A stretch of DNA of 64,000 nt from assembly GCF_001612615.1 (NCBI RefSeq), contig NZ_BDAU01000008.1, positions 153,306 through 217,305 of the forward strand. The letters are read 5' to 3'. Source of the stretch: Nocardia amikacinitolerans NBRC 108937 (GTDB lineage Bacteria; Actinomycetota; Actinomycetes; Mycobacteriales; Mycobacteriaceae). The position numbers and the translations under genes are program-made. Position 1 is the stretch's first letter. Every line of letters starts with the position of its first letter. Shown piece by piece: positions 46,920-56,303 of the stretch. The notes under the pieces are model-generated. The model was not told where the DNA came from. It did not search any database and was given only the letters and a program-made list of their open reading frames with translations.

Positions 46920-48080
46920 GTGAGTGGCGGGGCGTCGCGCAGGTCCGCGAAAGACAGATCCTCGGGAAGCGCGGTGCCGTTCCTTGACGGGTCGCGGCAT
47001 CGCTCGTTGTCGAAGCACGGGAATGTCAGGGCGGCAACGGAATCCGCCGGGTGGGCGCGATCCTTCGAGCTTCCGGATCGACACAACGCCGATTCGCCGC
47101 CGGAGGCGCGCGGGTTGGCGCGAGACGAAGTCCGGCTGTTGGTTGCCGGAGACCGGTTGACACACGCGCGGTTTCGGGAGCTGCCACGGTACCTACGGCC
47201 GGGCGATCTAGTGGTGGTGAACAATTCGGCGACGACCTCCGCGGCCGTCGACGCCACCCTCGTCGATCTGCCGATCACCCTGCACTTCGCCACCTGGTTG
47301 GACGACGGCGGTTGGGTGGTCGAGGCGCGCACCCGCGACCGCACGCCGCTGCCCGACCGCGAACTGCGCGGCGGCACCGTGTTCGAGCTGACGGGCGGAG
47401 CGCGCGCGACGCTGCGCGAGCCGTGGCTGCCGGCGGCGCGCAGGTTGTGGATCGCCGACGTCACCGTGGATCCGCGCGTTCTGATGAGTGAGCACGGACG
47501 GCCCATCACCTACTCCTACGTGCCGCGGCGATGGTCGCCGTCGTACTACACGACGGTGTTCGGACGGATTCCGGGCAGCGCGGAAATGCCCAGTGCCGCA
47601 CGACCGTTCACGCAGGACGTGGTGCTGGACCTGGTGACCTCGGGCGTCTCCCTCGCGCCGATCACGTTGCACACCGGCGTTTCGTCACCGGAAGCCGGGG
47701 AGCCGCCGAGCCCTGAGCGTTTCGCGGTGCCCGCCGCGACGGCCCGGCTGGTGAACGACACCAAAAACGCGGGAGGGCGGGTCGTCGCGGTCGGCACCAC
47801 GGTCACTCGGGCGCTGGAATCCGCCGCCGACGAGGACGGCCGGGTACGGCCCGCCGGCGGGTGGACCGAATTGGTCCTCGGCGCGAACCGTCCGGCGCGC
47901 GTGGTCGACGGCCTGATCACCGGCTGGCACGCCCCCGGCGCCTCCCACCTCGATCTGCTCGTCGCGGTCGCGGGGGAGACCACCGTGCGCCGCGCCTACG
48001 CCGAGGCGCTCGACACCGGATATCTATGGCACGAATTCGGCGACAGCGCACTGCTTTTCCGCGACGAAGGCCACGACTAG
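46920..48080 (+). CDS. queA: QueA-like S-adenosylmethionine:tRNA ribosyltransferase-isomerase
   Basis: A 386-residue protein with the QueA fold: RDEVRLLVAGDRLTHARFREL near residue 63, GDLVVVNNSATTSAAV near 95 and APITLHTGVSSPEAGEPP near 240, THTG-type motif included, then RVVAVGTTVTRALESA. QueA makes epoxyqueuosine from preQ1-tRNA. No other queuosine genes are in view, and this actinobacterial branch is divergent, so the natural reaction may differ. The first 50 residues look poorly conserved, so the true start could lie further in than GTG 46920. Confidence 0.82.
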   Translation: MSGGASRRSAKDRSSGSAVPFLDGSRHRSLSKHGNVRAATESAGWARSFELPDRHNADSPPEARGLARDEVRLLVAGDRLTHARFRELPRYLRPGDLVVVNNSATTSAAVDATLVDLPITLHFATWLDDGGWVVEARTRDRTPLPDRELRGGTVFELTGGARATLREPWLPAARRLWIADVTVDPRVLMSEHGRPITYSYVPRRWSPSYYTTVFGRIPGSAEMPSAARPFTQDVVLDLVTSGVSLAPITLHTGVSSPEAGEPPSPERFAVPAATARLVNDTKNAGGRVVAVGTTVTRALESAADEDGRVRPAGGWTELVLGANRPARVVDGLITGWHAPGASHLDLLVAVAGETTVRRAYAEALDTGYLWHEFGDSALLFRDEGHD

Positions 48081-48081
48081 A

Positions 48082-48400
48082 CGCACCTCCGCCTTCACTC
48101 CGGCCGGGCGCAGTCTTCGGAGGGACTTCGTCCGGCGGCGTTTATGTACCTTCGCGTCGGCCGTGCGCAGTCTTCGGCGGGACTTCGTCCGGCGGCGTTT
48201 ATGTACCTTCGCGTCGGCCGTGCGCAGTCTTCGGCGGGACTCCGTCCGGCTGCGTCTAGGCGTACCTTCGCTCCGGCGCCCGTGCGCGGCTTATGGAGGG
48301 ATCTCCGTCCGGGCTGTGCCTATCTGGCGTACCTCCGACCCCGGCCATGGGCGGTCCCACGGAGGGATCTCCGTCCGACTGCGCCCACTGGGCGGGAGGA
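48082..48400 (+). repeat. Dispersed intergenic repeat, about six degenerate copies with a 57-bp tandem
   Basis: This 320-bp stretch fills the gap between the queA-like stop and the convergent secreted-protein gene. Units share ACCTTCG/ACCTCCGC, GGCCGTGCGCAGTCTTCGG and GGGACTTCGTCCGGCGGCGT. Two units (from 48144 and 48201) are an exact 57-bp tandem. No gene is supported. Confidence 0.75.
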
Positions 48401-48452
48401 GTCGGACTATGCGAAACCGTCGAACGCGAACCTCGCCCAGCGGCAGCGCGGG

Positions 48453-48806
48453 TCAGGCGGGGGTGACCGTGACGGTCGCGCTCTCCTGGCCCTCGATCTC
48501 GAAGCGCGCGCAGTGCCCGCCCGGCTCGAGTTCGACGTGGCGCCGGTTGACGCGGCGCGGGCCGGTGGTGTCCACGACGACCTTGGTGCCGCTCGTCGAG
48601 CACACCTTCGAGATCGCGGGGCGCGCGTTGTACGTCGCGGTGCCGCTCTGGCACAGGTTGGTGGCGTTGTTCAAGAACACCCGCGCGGTACCGTCCTGGC
48701 ACGGCGCCTCGGCGATCGCCGTCTGCGGCACCGCGACCACCGCTCCCGCGGCGATCGCCCCGATCACCGCACCGCGAATCGCGAGCCGACGAAGCATCCG
48801 TGTCAT
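48453..48806 (-). CDS. Secreted protein of unknown function
   Basis: A 117-residue protein with a Sec signal peptide: basic MTRMLRRLAIRG, a hydrophobic core of alanine/valine and cleavage probably at AIAEA near residue 33. The mature part is about 85 residues, has four cysteines (CQDG, NLCQ, KVCS, GHCA) likely forming two disulfides, and alternates short strands, suggesting a small beta sandwich. I recognise no family. It is the lone gene here on the minus strand, convergent with queA-like. Confidence 0.7.
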   Translation of the reverse strand: MTRMLRRLAIRGAVIGAIAAGAVVAVPQTAIAEAPCQDGTARVFLNNATNLCQSGTATYNARPAISKVCSTSGTKVVVDTTGPRRVNRRHVELEPGGHCARFEIEGQESATVTVTPA

Positions 48807-48930
48807 CGCTGCACCTCATCCCTGGGAGACGTTCCGAAAAGCCATGCCCCCACAGGGCCTAGCGCCAGCATGCTAACCCTGATCGTCCCCGCTGTCCGCG
48901 CGTTCGTTGGTGCGGTCCCGGCACCGATGG

Positions 48931-49479
48931 CTAGTCCGGGTACAGCAGATCGTCCACAGCCAAGGCCGTATCGGCGTAGTGGACTGGGATGAGCTCGCCC
49001 GGGCGAAACTCTCGTTTGGTTTCGTAACCGCCCGGAGTCGGATCGGTGTGCTCGTAGATCGCGTCCCCGGTGACCACCCAATAGACCGGATATCCGGCGC
49101 TCCCGTACAGCTTGGCCTTGATGCGCAGGTCATGCATGACGGTCTCGTCGGAGACCTCGACGATCAGGGCGACGTCCTCGGGATCCCATATGAACAGCTT
49201 GGCGCCGACCTCGGCGATCGGCTGGGCATCTGCTCGCCGCGCCCAACAGTCGGGATCGGGCAGGGACTCACCGGTCGGTAACGTGGCCGTGGAGATCCTG
49301 AAACCGTCGCGTGGCAGCAGGCGCACTATCTGGCCCACTGTCTCACCGTGCCAGTTCCCGATGACCACCGGCCAGACCTCCCCCTCCACGAGTTCGACTC
49401 GGCGATCGAACGCGCCGGCGGCCCACGCGCGCAGAAATTCGTCGCGGGTCCATCGCTCGGCGTTCGAAGCCTCGGTCAT
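48931..49479 (-). CDS. Uma2-family (DUF820) restriction-endonuclease-like protein
   Basis: A 182-residue protein. RVELVEGEVWPV near residue 27 is the Uma2 opening, followed by SLPDPDCWARR (the PD acidic motif), then DVALIVEVSDETVMHDLRIKAKLYG with the E-x7..K pattern and YPVYWVVTGD. Uma2 proteins have a PD-(D/E)XK fold with unclear biological roles and are common in actinomycetes and cyanobacteria. ATG 49479 is used. It is a single-gene unit, divergent from the AAA ATPase. Confidence 0.9.
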   Translation of the reverse strand: MTEASNAERWTRDEFLRAWAAGAFDRRVELVEGEVWPVVIGNWHGETVGQIVRLLPRDGFRISTATLPTGESLPDPDCWARRADAQPIAEVGAKLFIWDPEDVALIVEVSDETVMHDLRIKAKLYGSAGYPVYWVVTGDAIYEHTDPTPGGYETKREFRPGELIPVHYADTALAVDDLLYPD

Positions 49480-49670
49480 AGCGACAGGCTACCTTGTCAT
49501 CGCGGTCGCGGTCTCCGCGATCAGTGGTATTTCCACAGGTGGCAATGCCTTTCGTGGAGTTATCCACAGGCTGCTGGCGCGTATTGGCGCTGTCGTCCCC
49601 GAGGACGGCACGTCGGGTCACGATGCGGGTTGGTGTCGCCTCCCGGCGGGCGGGACGGAAGTATGGCGGC

Positions 49671-50915
49671 ATGCTGCGGAGTTTTCAGGTGACGAACCAC
49701 AGATCGCTGGCCGAACGGCAGGAGTTGCGGCTGACCAAGGGGAGCGGGCCGGTGGCGGTGCCGGTGACCGCGGTGCACGGGGGAACGGCGGCGGGGAAGA
49801 CGAGCCTGATCGACGCGCTCGGGCACATGCGCGAGGCGGTGCTGCATTCGGTCACGGGGTGGGATCCGTACGCGGGTCCGGTTCGCGCGCCGCACTTGGG
49901 TTTTCCGGATCGGCCGTCGGAGTTCGTCGCGGGCTTCGTCGCGGAGGGCTGCCCGTTCACCTACGGCTTCCGGTTGGACAACGCCGAGGTGACCGCCGAA
50001 TGGCTGTACAGCCATCCGCGCTCACGCAAGCGAATCGTGTTCGAGCGCAACGGCGAACAGATCAAGATCGGGCCCATGTTCGAGGCCGCACGCTACGGCA
50101 TCGCCGCGCTGGTGCCATTGGTGCGCCCGAACGCGTTGCTGCTCAGCCTCGCCGGGCAGATGTACGCCGAGGCGCTGGTGCCCGCGTACCGCTGGTTCTC
50201 CTCGATGCTGGAGGTACAGCGCGGCGCCGCCGAGCCGAACGAGATCGCGCACCGGCTCGGCGGCCACATCTCCCGCTCCCCGGACAACGCGGCCCGGCTG
50301 CTGCTGTTGCTGCGCGCCGCGGAACTGGGCATCTCGGATCTGCTGATCGCCGAGAACGACCCGCTCTACGCCGACTACCTGCGCGAACTCGACGCCGACA
50401 TCGAGGGCGCCGCCAAGCAGGTCGAGTTGTGCGCCACCTCGCCAGCGCACGCCGACCGACTACTACAGGACACCGGCCTCACACCGCTGCTGCTGGAACG
50501 CGAGCTGACCAACCTGCGCGCCGCCCGTGACGCGCTCTACACCCGCATGGTTGCCCGGCGCGGGGTCGGTCTGAGCCTCGTGCACGCGGGCATCGACGCC
50601 CCGTTCGACATCACCGACGAATCCGCCGCGACCCTCTCGCTGCTTCGCGTGCTGCCCACCATGCTCGACGCGCTCGACAACGGCAGGGTGCTCGCGGTCG
50701 ACGACATCGGCGCGCAACTGCCCGCCGAACAGGCCGACCGGCTGATCCAGCTGTTCCAGAACCCGGAGACCAATGCCCATGGCGCCCAACTGGTTTTCAC
50801 CACGGACAACCGCTCGCTGATCGATCGGGGCAACGGGCGATCGCAACGCACCCGCACGGCGGTCTGGCAGGTCCGCCGCACAGACCGTGGAACAAGCGAA
50901 CTAGCCGCGCTCTGA
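49671..50915 (+). CDS. AAA-family ATPase (AAA15/21-like)
   Basis: A 414-residue ATPase. MLRSFQVTNHRSLAERQEL is the typical start of this ABC-like class and GGTAAGKTSLIDALG near residue 38 is Walker A. LAVDDIGAQLPAEQADRLIQLF near 345 has the Walker B and following His-free switch region; ATDN-type FTTDNRSLID follows. Members of the class often act in phage defence or DNA repair, usually with a nuclease partner; none adjoins here except the divergent Uma2 gene. ATG 49671 is chosen as the first start that preserves the conserved N-terminus. Confidence 0.8.
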   Translation: MLRSFQVTNHRSLAERQELRLTKGSGPVAVPVTAVHGGTAAGKTSLIDALGHMREAVLHSVTGWDPYAGPVRAPHLGFPDRPSEFVAGFVAEGCPFTYGFRLDNAEVTAEWLYSHPRSRKRIVFERNGEQIKIGPMFEAARYGIAALVPLVRPNALLLSLAGQMYAEALVPAYRWFSSMLEVQRGAAEPNEIAHRLGGHISRSPDNAARLLLLLRAAELGISDLLIAENDPLYADYLRELDADIEGAAKQVELCATSPAHADRLLQDTGLTPLLLERELTNLRAARDALYTRMVARRGVGLSLVHAGIDAPFDITDESAATLSLLRVLPTMLDALDNGRVLAVDDIGAQLPAEQADRLIQLFQNPETNAHGAQLVFTTDNRSLIDRGNGRSQRTRTAVWQVRRTDRGTSELAAL

Positions 50916-50939
50916 CCCCCGCGAACACCTACCGCCAAC

Positions 50940-51015
50940 CCGTCCTCGCAGGTCGTTCGTACGCTTCGCAGGCCAAGCAACCTTGGCGAAGCGGGTGGAC
51001 GGTCCGCGAGGACGG
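50940..51015. repeat. Nested palindromic intergenic element, copy A
   Basis: Outer arms CCGTCCTCGC/GCGAGGACGG (50940-50949, 51006-51015) enclose a second stem built from CGCTTCGC and GCGAAGCG. CCTCGCAG and CTTCGCAG start 20 bp apart (50944 and 50964), exactly as in copy B at 56823. Confidence 0.65.
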
Positions 51016-51060
51016 AGCTGGCGGGGACGCGCGGGGCGGAGGGTGTGCTCGTGTGGGCCA

Positions 51061-51066
51061 TACGAT
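51061..51066 (+). promoter_or_regulatory. -10 element of a probable leaderless promoter (small membrane protein)
   Basis: TACGAT matches TANNNT and ends 6 nt before ATG 51073. Confidence 0.5.
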
Positions 51067-51072
51067 GGGCTC

Positions 51073-51417
51073 ATGCTGGAAATCGCGATGCTGCTGATCA
51101 TGGTCACCCTGCTCGTGGCACTGCTGGTCTCCTACCGCCGGGGACGGCGCGGCTTCCAGCTGGCCGAACCGGAGTCCGGCACGCTGTACGTGACCGGTGT
51201 GAGCCCGCGCCCGGACGCCGAGGGCGAGCAGTACGTCACGATCACCGGCAATGTGACCGGCCCTTCGGTGCCGGGCACCGTGGTCTACGGCCGCTTCGCC
51301 TGGGACGTGAACCGGTGGCCCGCGATCGGCGACTACATCCCCGTGGTCTACCCCCCGGGGAAGCCCGAGCGGTGGCAGATCGCTCACCCGGGGAGCCGTC
51401 CGGGGCTGGGTTCCTGA
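51073..51417 (+). CDS. Small membrane-anchored protein of unknown function
   Basis: A 114-residue protein. MLEIAMLLIMVTLLVALLVS is a single N-terminal membrane helix, followed by a basic RRGRRG stretch that should stay cytosolic. The rest is a compact strand-rich domain (GTLYVTGVSPRP, QYVTITGNVTGPSVPGTVVYG, IPVVYPPGKPERW) of about 85 residues resembling an OB-like barrel, but I cannot assign a family. Such proteins occur in many Nocardia and Rhodococcus. ATG 51073 has a TACGAT -10 box 6 nt upstream. Confidence 0.72.
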   Translation: MLEIAMLLIMVTLLVALLVSYRRGRRGFQLAEPESGTLYVTGVSPRPDAEGEQYVTITGNVTGPSVPGTVVYGRFAWDVNRWPAIGDYIPVVYPPGKPERWQIAHPGSRPGLGS

Positions 51418-51463
51418 ACTGGTCAAATGTCAAGGTCGCTCTCGGCGGTGGCAGGATGCCGGT

Positions 51464-51970
51464 ATGGGCGCGAGCGAGCTGATCATCCGGACGGCGACCC
51501 CGGAGGAATACGCCGCGGTCGGTGAGCTGACCGTCGACGTGTACGTGGGCGAGGGTTATGTCCATCCGGACAGTCCGTACGTCGCCGAGCTGGCAGGCAC
51601 CGAGCGCAGGGCCGCCGCGGCGCAGGTCTTGGTCGCGGTGCACGACGACCGCGTGATCGGCTCGCTCACCGTCGCCCGCTACGGCACGCCCTACGCGGAG
51701 ATCGCGCGCCCCGGCGAACTGGAGTTCCGCATGCTCGCGGTCGCCAAGCGGGCAAGGGGCCTCGGCGCGGGAACGGCGTTGGTGCGCACCGTGATCGAGA
51801 TGGCGACCAAGGAGTCGTGCGAGGCGGTCGCGCTGACCACCATGTCCGCGATGGCCGACGCCCGCCGCATCTACGACCGTTTCGGTTTCGTCGCTGTGCC
51901 GGAACGGGATTGGACGACGCAGGCGGGGGAGCTGCTCACCGTCCTGCGCTTACCGCTGATTGCGCACTGA
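51464..51970 (+). CDS. GNAT-family acetyltransferase
   Basis: A 168-residue N-acetyltransferase. LEFRMLAVAKRARGLGAGTALVRTVIEMA near residue 85-113 contains the R/Q-x-x-G-x-G/A acetyl-CoA loop, and IYDRFGFVAVPERDW near 142 is the final strand-helix. The N-terminus opens TATPEEYAAVGELTVDVY. The acceptor is unknown. ATG 51464 is used; a weak CAGGAT box precedes it. It is convergent with the ACT-domain gene. Confidence 0.88.
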   Translation: MGASELIIRTATPEEYAAVGELTVDVYVGEGYVHPDSPYVAELAGTERRAAAAQVLVAVHDDRVIGSLTVARYGTPYAEIARPGELEFRMLAVAKRARGLGAGTALVRTVIEMATKESCEAVALTTMSAMADARRIYDRFGFVAVPERDWTTQAGELLTVLRLPLIAH

Positions 51971-52059
51971 CGCCGTTCGCGTACGCGGCAAGGGACGGGC
52001 CGGAGCTCGCCTCCGCCATGCCGGAAAGCGTCGCTGTGCCGGGAAACCCTCGGCGAGCT

Positions 52060-52710
52060 TCAGCCGAGCACGGTGGCGACGATGCCCGCCAGATACCCGA
52101 GCCGCGCCACCTCCGACGGCCGGAAGTCCGGCCCGCCCGGCCTGCCGAGCAGCAGCACCTTGCCGGTGTTGCCCAGCGGCGCCGCCGCCAGCTTGGTGTC
52201 CATGTCGCGCCAGATCTGCGGCACCCACTCGGCCTCCGGATCGAGCACCGCGGGCTTCTCCAGCGGCATCCACGGCGCCGAACCGGCCTGGGTCTGCGGC
52301 GCGCTCTGGCTGCCGACGAGCCGGTAGGCGCCGTGCGGACCGAGATCGATCACGGTGCTCCAGCCGACGCGCAGCACCCGGGGGACGCCGTCGACGAGCA
52401 CTTGCAGCCGGTCGTCGCGGGCGCTGGCCACCTGGTCGATGAGCTCGAGCTCGCGGTGCGTGTCCAGCACGCCCGAATAGGGGCGGATCGAGTCCACGTG
52501 CACGTCGCCGATCGACTCCGCCGCGGTGATCAGCGTGTCGGGGAGTGCGTTGGGTGGAACTTCCACGACGAGATCGTCCACGGCGAAGCCTGCCCCTCGT
52601 TCCACCACATCCAGCGAGAGGATGTCGGCGCCGACGGAACCCAATGCGAGCGCGAGTGCGCCGAGGCTTCCCGGGCGATCCGGAAGTTGCACGCGGAGCA
52701 GGTAAGACAC
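52060..52710 (-). CDS. ACT-domain protein (Rv3013-like)
   Basis: A 216-residue protein. The first 70 residues form an ACT domain: YLLRVQLPDRPGSLGALALALG, with the DRPGSLG turn of amino-acid-binding ACT domains. The C-terminal part (RLQVLVDGVPRVLRVGWSTVI and GKVLLLGRPGGPDFRPSEVARL) is a GAF-like or regulatory module without catalytic residues. It matches Rv3013, which lies between ligA and gatC in M. tuberculosis. GTG 52710 has AAGGAA upstream. Its position divergent to gatCA suggests amino-acid sensing near tRNA amidation; this is an inference. Confidence 0.85.
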   Translation of the reverse strand: MSYLLRVQLPDRPGSLGALALALGSVGADILSLDVVERGAGFAVDDLVVEVPPNALPDTLITAAESIGDVHVDSIRPYSGVLDTHRELELIDQVASARDDRLQVLVDGVPRVLRVGWSTVIDLGPHGAYRLVGSQSAPQTQAGSAPWMPLEKPAVLDPEAEWVPQIWRDMDTKLAAAPLGNTGKVLLLGRPGGPDFRPSEVARLGYLAGIVATVLG

Positions 52711-53074
52711 GCGCGTTCCTTTCCTCTGGCCGGCCGAGCCTGGTGGTCGGATACCCGGGTCTGGCAATACTTACACCCCTTGCGGCCCGTTATCGACTCG
52801 AAGCGCGGCCAGTGACGAACGCCACACGGCAATTTCGCGCCACTCCGGCGTGTCGCCCTAGATTCGGTGGTGTGTCGTCGGAGTTCTTGCTGTCGGAGGG
52901 GCGGTGAGTCGCTCGGCGTAGTGTCTATCTGTCCACCGCAGCCCCGGCAGCGACCGGGTGGGCGGAGCGATCCCGGTCGCGGACTAACATCTGCCGTGCA
53001 CGATGTGAGCCGAGCGCCAGCGCGGTCGTCGTGCACGGCCACCCATGCACAACCATGCCGAAAGGGGTCCCGCG

Positions 53075-53374
53075 GTGCCCGCCATCTCCCGCGACGAGGT
53101 CGCACACCTCGCCCGGCTGTCCCGGCTCGCGCTGACCGACGCCGAACTGGATCAGTTCGCCGGTCAGCTGGATTCGATCCTGAGCCACGTGCGGACCATC
53201 TCCGAGGTCGCCGCCGCCGACGTCCCGGCTACGGCCTCGCCGAATCCGGCGACCAATGTGACGCGCCCCGACGAGCTCGTGCCCGGCCTGACGCCGCACG
53301 AGGCGCTGGCGGCCGCACCGGCGGTCGAGGAGCAGCGGTTCATGGTGCCGCAGATTCTGGGAGAGGGCGAATGA
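53075..53374 (+). CDS. gatC: Glutamyl/aspartyl-tRNA amidotransferase subunit C
   Basis: A 99-residue subunit that stabilises GatA in the GatCAB complex. [22 protein letters not shown] and [15 protein letters not shown] are the helical clasp; [19 protein letters not shown] and QRFMVPQIL form the C-terminal extension. AAAGGGG lies 7 nt before GTG 53075, and the length agrees with other actinobacterial GatC. Its stop overlaps the gatA start in ATGA. GatB is outside the window. Confidence 0.93.
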   Translation: MPAISRDEVAHLARLSRLALTDAELDQFAGQLDSILSHVRTISEVAAADVPATASPNPATNVTRPDELVPGLTPHEALAAAPAVEEQRFMVPQILGEGE

Positions 53375-54897
53375 GTACAGCATCGCAGGGCGATTCCATG
53401 AGGGGCGGCGGCCGGGAGACGGGTGGGCCCGACCTGACCACCCTGAGTGCGGCCGAGCTGGCCGCGAAGATCCACGCCCGCGAGGTGTCCTCGGCCGAGG
53501 TCACCCAGGCGCATCTGGATCGGATCGCCGAGGTGGACGGCGAGCTCAACGCGTTCCTGCACGTCGCGGGCGAGCAGGCGCTCGCGGCGGCGAACGCGGT
53601 GGACGCGGCGCTGGCCGACGGCCAGGCGCCCGCCTCGCCGCTTGCCGGAGTTCCGTTGGCGCTCAAGGACGTGTTCACCACCACGGACATGCCGACCACC
53701 TGCGCCTCGAAGATCCTCGAGGGCTGGATGTCGCCGTACGACGCGACGCTGACCACCAAGCTGCGCGCGGCGGGCATCCCGATCCTCGGCAAGACCAACA
53801 TGGACGAGTTCGCCATGGGCTCGTCCACCGAGAACTCCGCCTACGGCCCGACCCGCAACCCGTGGGACACCAGCCGAATCCCGGGCGGCTCCGGCGGCGG
53901 CTCGGCGGCCGCGCTGGCGTCGTACCAGGCGCCGCTGGCCATCGGCACCGACACCGGCGGCTCGATCCGGCAGCCCGCCGCGGTGACCGCGACCGTCGGC
54001 ACCAAGCCCACCTACGGCACGGTCTCCCGTTTCGGCCTCGTCGCCTGCGCGTCCTCGCTGGACCAGGGCGGCCCCTGCGGCCGCACGGTGCTCGACACCG
54101 CGCTGCTGCACGAGGTGATCGCCGGGTACGACCCGCGCGACTCCACCTCCCGCGACGTGCCGGTGCCGCCGGTGGTGGCCGCCGCGCGCGCGGGCGCCGA
54201 GGGCGATCTGCGCGGCGTGAAGATCGGCGTGGTCAAGGAGCTGCACTCCGACAGCTACCAGCCGGGCGTGCTCGCCTCCTTCGACGCCGCGGTCGGCGTG
54301 CTGAAGGAGCTGGGCGCGGAGGTCGTCGAGGTGTCGTGCCCGCACTTCGAGTACGGCCTGCCGTCCTACTACCTGGTGATGCCGTCGGAGGTGTCGTCGA
54401 ACCTGGCGCGCTTCGACGCCATGCGCTACGGCCTGCGCGTCGGCGACGACGGCACGCACAGCGCCGAACAGGTCATGGCGCTGACCCGCGCCGCGGGTTT
54501 CGGTCCGGAGGTCAAGCGCCGCATCATGATCGGCACCTACGCGCTCTCGGCGGGCTACTACGACGAGTACTACGGTCAGGCGCTCAAGGTCCGCACTCTG
54601 ATCGCGCGCGATTTCGACGCCGCCTACGAGAAGGTCGACGTGCTCGTCTCGCCGACCAGCCCGTTCACCCCGTGGAAGCTGGGCGAGAAGGTCGACGACC
54701 CGCTGGCCATGTACCTGTCGGACCTGTGCACGCTGCCGACCAACCTGGCGGGCCACCCGGCCATGTCGGTGCCGTCCGGGCTGAGCAAGGACGACGGCAT
54801 GCCGGTCGGCTTGCAGATCATGGCGCCCGCGCTGGCCGACGACCGCCTGTACCGGGTCGGCGCGGCCTATGAGGCCGCCCGCGGACCCGTCGCCTGA
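53371..54897 (+). CDS. gatA: Glutamyl/aspartyl-tRNA amidotransferase subunit A
   Basis: A 508-residue amidase that releases ammonia from glutamine for conversion of Glu-tRNA(Gln) and Asp-tRNA(Asn). The Ser-cisSer-Lys triad is visible: lysine in [11 protein letters not shown] near residue 96, [13 protein letters not shown] near 171 and [13 protein letters not shown] near 193-203. It starts in an ATGA overlap with gatC and ends just before a strong terminator. The first 25 residues are a variable glycine-rich tail. Actinomycetes lacking GlnRS or AsnRS depend on this enzyme. Confidence 0.97.
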   Translation: MSTASQGDSMRGGGRETGGPDLTTLSAAELAAKIHAREVSSAEVTQAHLDRIAEVDGELNAFLHVAGEQALAAANAVDAALADGQAPASPLAGVPLALKDVFTTTDMPTTCASKILEGWMSPYDATLTTKLRAAGIPILGKTNMDEFAMGSSTENSAYGPTRNPWDTSRIPGGSGGGSAAALASYQAPLAIGTDTGGSIRQPAAVTATVGTKPTYGTVSRFGLVACASSLDQGGPCGRTVLDTALLHEVIAGYDPRDSTSRDVPVPPVVAAARAGAEGDLRGVKIGVVKELHSDSYQPGVLASFDAAVGVLKELGAEVVEVSCPHFEYGLPSYYLVMPSEVSSNLARFDAMRYGLRVGDDGTHSAEQVMALTRAAGFGPEVKRRIMIGTYALSAGYYDEYYGQALKVRTLIARDFDAAYEKVDVLVSPTSPFTPWKLGEKVDDPLAMYLSDLCTLPTNLAGHPAMSVPSGLSKDDGMPVGLQIMAPALADDRLYRVGAAYEAARGPVA

Positions 54898-54909
54898 CGG
54901 ACCGGACAA

Positions 54910-54950
54910 CGGCGAGCGGGCCGGGGCGCGATGCCCCGGCCCGCTCGCCG
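54910..54950 (+). terminator. Hairpin terminator after gatCA
   Basis: An 18-bp perfect stem (54910-54927 with 54933-54950) with a GCGAT loop is followed by TTTCGG. It also separates the operon from the convergent SGNH hydrolase gene. Confidence 0.92.
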
Positions 54951-54967
54951 TTTCGGTGCGTGAGTTC

Positions 54968-56212
54968 TCAGCGCAGATCGGCGAGATTCACGGCCTGCGC
55001 CATCGCGCGGAAGCCCGCGTCGTTGGGGTGTAAGCGATCTCCGCTGTCGAAGGCCGGGTTCAACCGGCTCGGGTTCGCAGGATCGGCGAGCACGGCGGCG
55101 GTGTCGACGACCGCGTCGTATTCGCCGGAGGTGCGAATCCACTCGTTGACGGCCGTGCGCTTGGCCTCGCCTTCCGGCGTGTCGTACGGCGAACCGCCGA
55201 ACGGCAGGATGGTCGCCCCGATGACGCGCAGTCCGGCGGCCCTGGCCCGGCCGATCAGCTCGCGGTGCGCGGCGATCAGCTGCTCCGCGGAGACCGGCGT
55301 CGGCGGCTCGCTCAGGTTGGCAGCGCCAGCGCTGAGACCGATGTCGTTCGCGCCCTCCAGGATGATCACCGTGCCGACGCCGGGCTGGTCGAGGACGTCG
55401 CGCTGGAAGCGGTGCAGCGCGCTCTCACCGAGCCAGTCGGAGTCGACGGTCACCCGGTTGCCGCCGATGCCCTGGTTCAGCACCGCGCGCGGGGTGCCCG
55501 CCGCGGCGAGGCGTTCGGCGAGTTCGTCGGGGAAGCGGTTGTCCGCGTCGGTGGTCGATCCGACGCCGTCGGTGATGGAGTCGCCGAAGGCCACGATGGC
55601 GGGCGGGTTCGGCAGGAGATCGGCCACCTCGACGCCCGCCAGGTAGTACCAGGTCGGGGTGGTCGCGGTGAACGCGGCGGCGGTCGGGTCGGCGCGGTGA
55701 TCGCCCGCGGCGCGGTAGGTGGTGGCGATGGACTGCGCGTGCTGCGTCGCGGGGCCGGTCGGTTCGGCGAAGTACAGCGTGATGCTGATGGTGTCGAAGG
55801 CGTTGAGCGGCAAGGCGACCGGATCGGTGACGAGGTCGGCGCCCGGCGCGATGACGAATGCCGGCGACAGGCCGACGGTCAAGTGCGACAGGCTCTCCGG
55901 CTGGATGCCGCCCGCTCCCTCGGTGCGGGCGATGGTCGCGCCCGCGATCTTCAGCGGTGTCGCGCCGTAGCGGTTGGTCAGCCGGACACGTGTGGAGAGT
56001 CCGCCTTCGCTGACCCGAATCTCTTGGCGCAGTGTCTGATTCGCGAACCCTTCCAGCGCCCAGTTGGACACGAAGGCGCGGCTCGGTTGGTGCGGAGACG
56101 TCGCCCACGCCGCGGTCCACCCCGGCGGATCCGCTGGACGGGCCGCCGCGCCCGCGGCGGTGAACGGTAGCAGGATCAGCAGCAGCGCCAGCAGGGCGCG
56201 GAGGATGCGCAC
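54968..56212 (-). CDS. Secreted SGNH/GDSL-family hydrolase
   Basis: A 414-residue exported esterase-type enzyme. VRILRALLALLLILLPFTAAG is a signal peptide. The SGNH blocks are present: GDSITDGVGSTTDADNRFP near residue 210 with the nucleophile Ser, GIGGNRVTVDSD near 245 with the oxyanion Gly, EGANDIG near 278 with the Asn, and DRLHPNDAGF near 393 with the Asp/His pair. The first 190 residues form an extra beta domain (ATSPHQPSRAFVSNWALEGF), as in longer SGNH family members. GTG 56212 is used, since upstream codons lack a signal sequence. The substrate is probably a lipid or polysaccharide ester outside the cell. Confidence 0.9.
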   Translation of the reverse strand: MRILRALLALLLILLPFTAAGAAARPADPPGWTAAWATSPHQPSRAFVSNWALEGFANQTLRQEIRVSEGGLSTRVRLTNRYGATPLKIAGATIARTEGAGGIQPESLSHLTVGLSPAFVIAPGADLVTDPVALPLNAFDTISITLYFAEPTGPATQHAQSIATTYRAAGDHRADPTAAAFTATTPTWYYLAGVEVADLLPNPPAIVAFGDSITDGVGSTTDADNRFPDELAERLAAAGTPRAVLNQGIGGNRVTVDSDWLGESALHRFQRDVLDQPGVGTVIILEGANDIGLSAGAANLSEPPTPVSAEQLIAAHRELIGRARAAGLRVIGATILPFGGSPYDTPEGEAKRTAVNEWIRTSGEYDAVVDTAAVLADPANPSRLNPAFDSGDRLHPNDAGFRAMAQAVNLADLR

Positions 56213-56303
56213 GACGGAATCCGTTCTCTCGTGGTCGAACTCGGCGAAGCGCCGAACAGGACGGCACAACCACGAAAGCCGCGCGACGATTCCCGGCGCG
56301 AAA

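Noticed and set aside
48144..48992. Open frame with repeated MYLRVGRAQSS-type units
   Set aside because: Produced by the 57-bp tandem of the dispersed intergenic repeat. No ribosome-binding site, and it overlaps a well-supported secreted-protein gene on the other strand.
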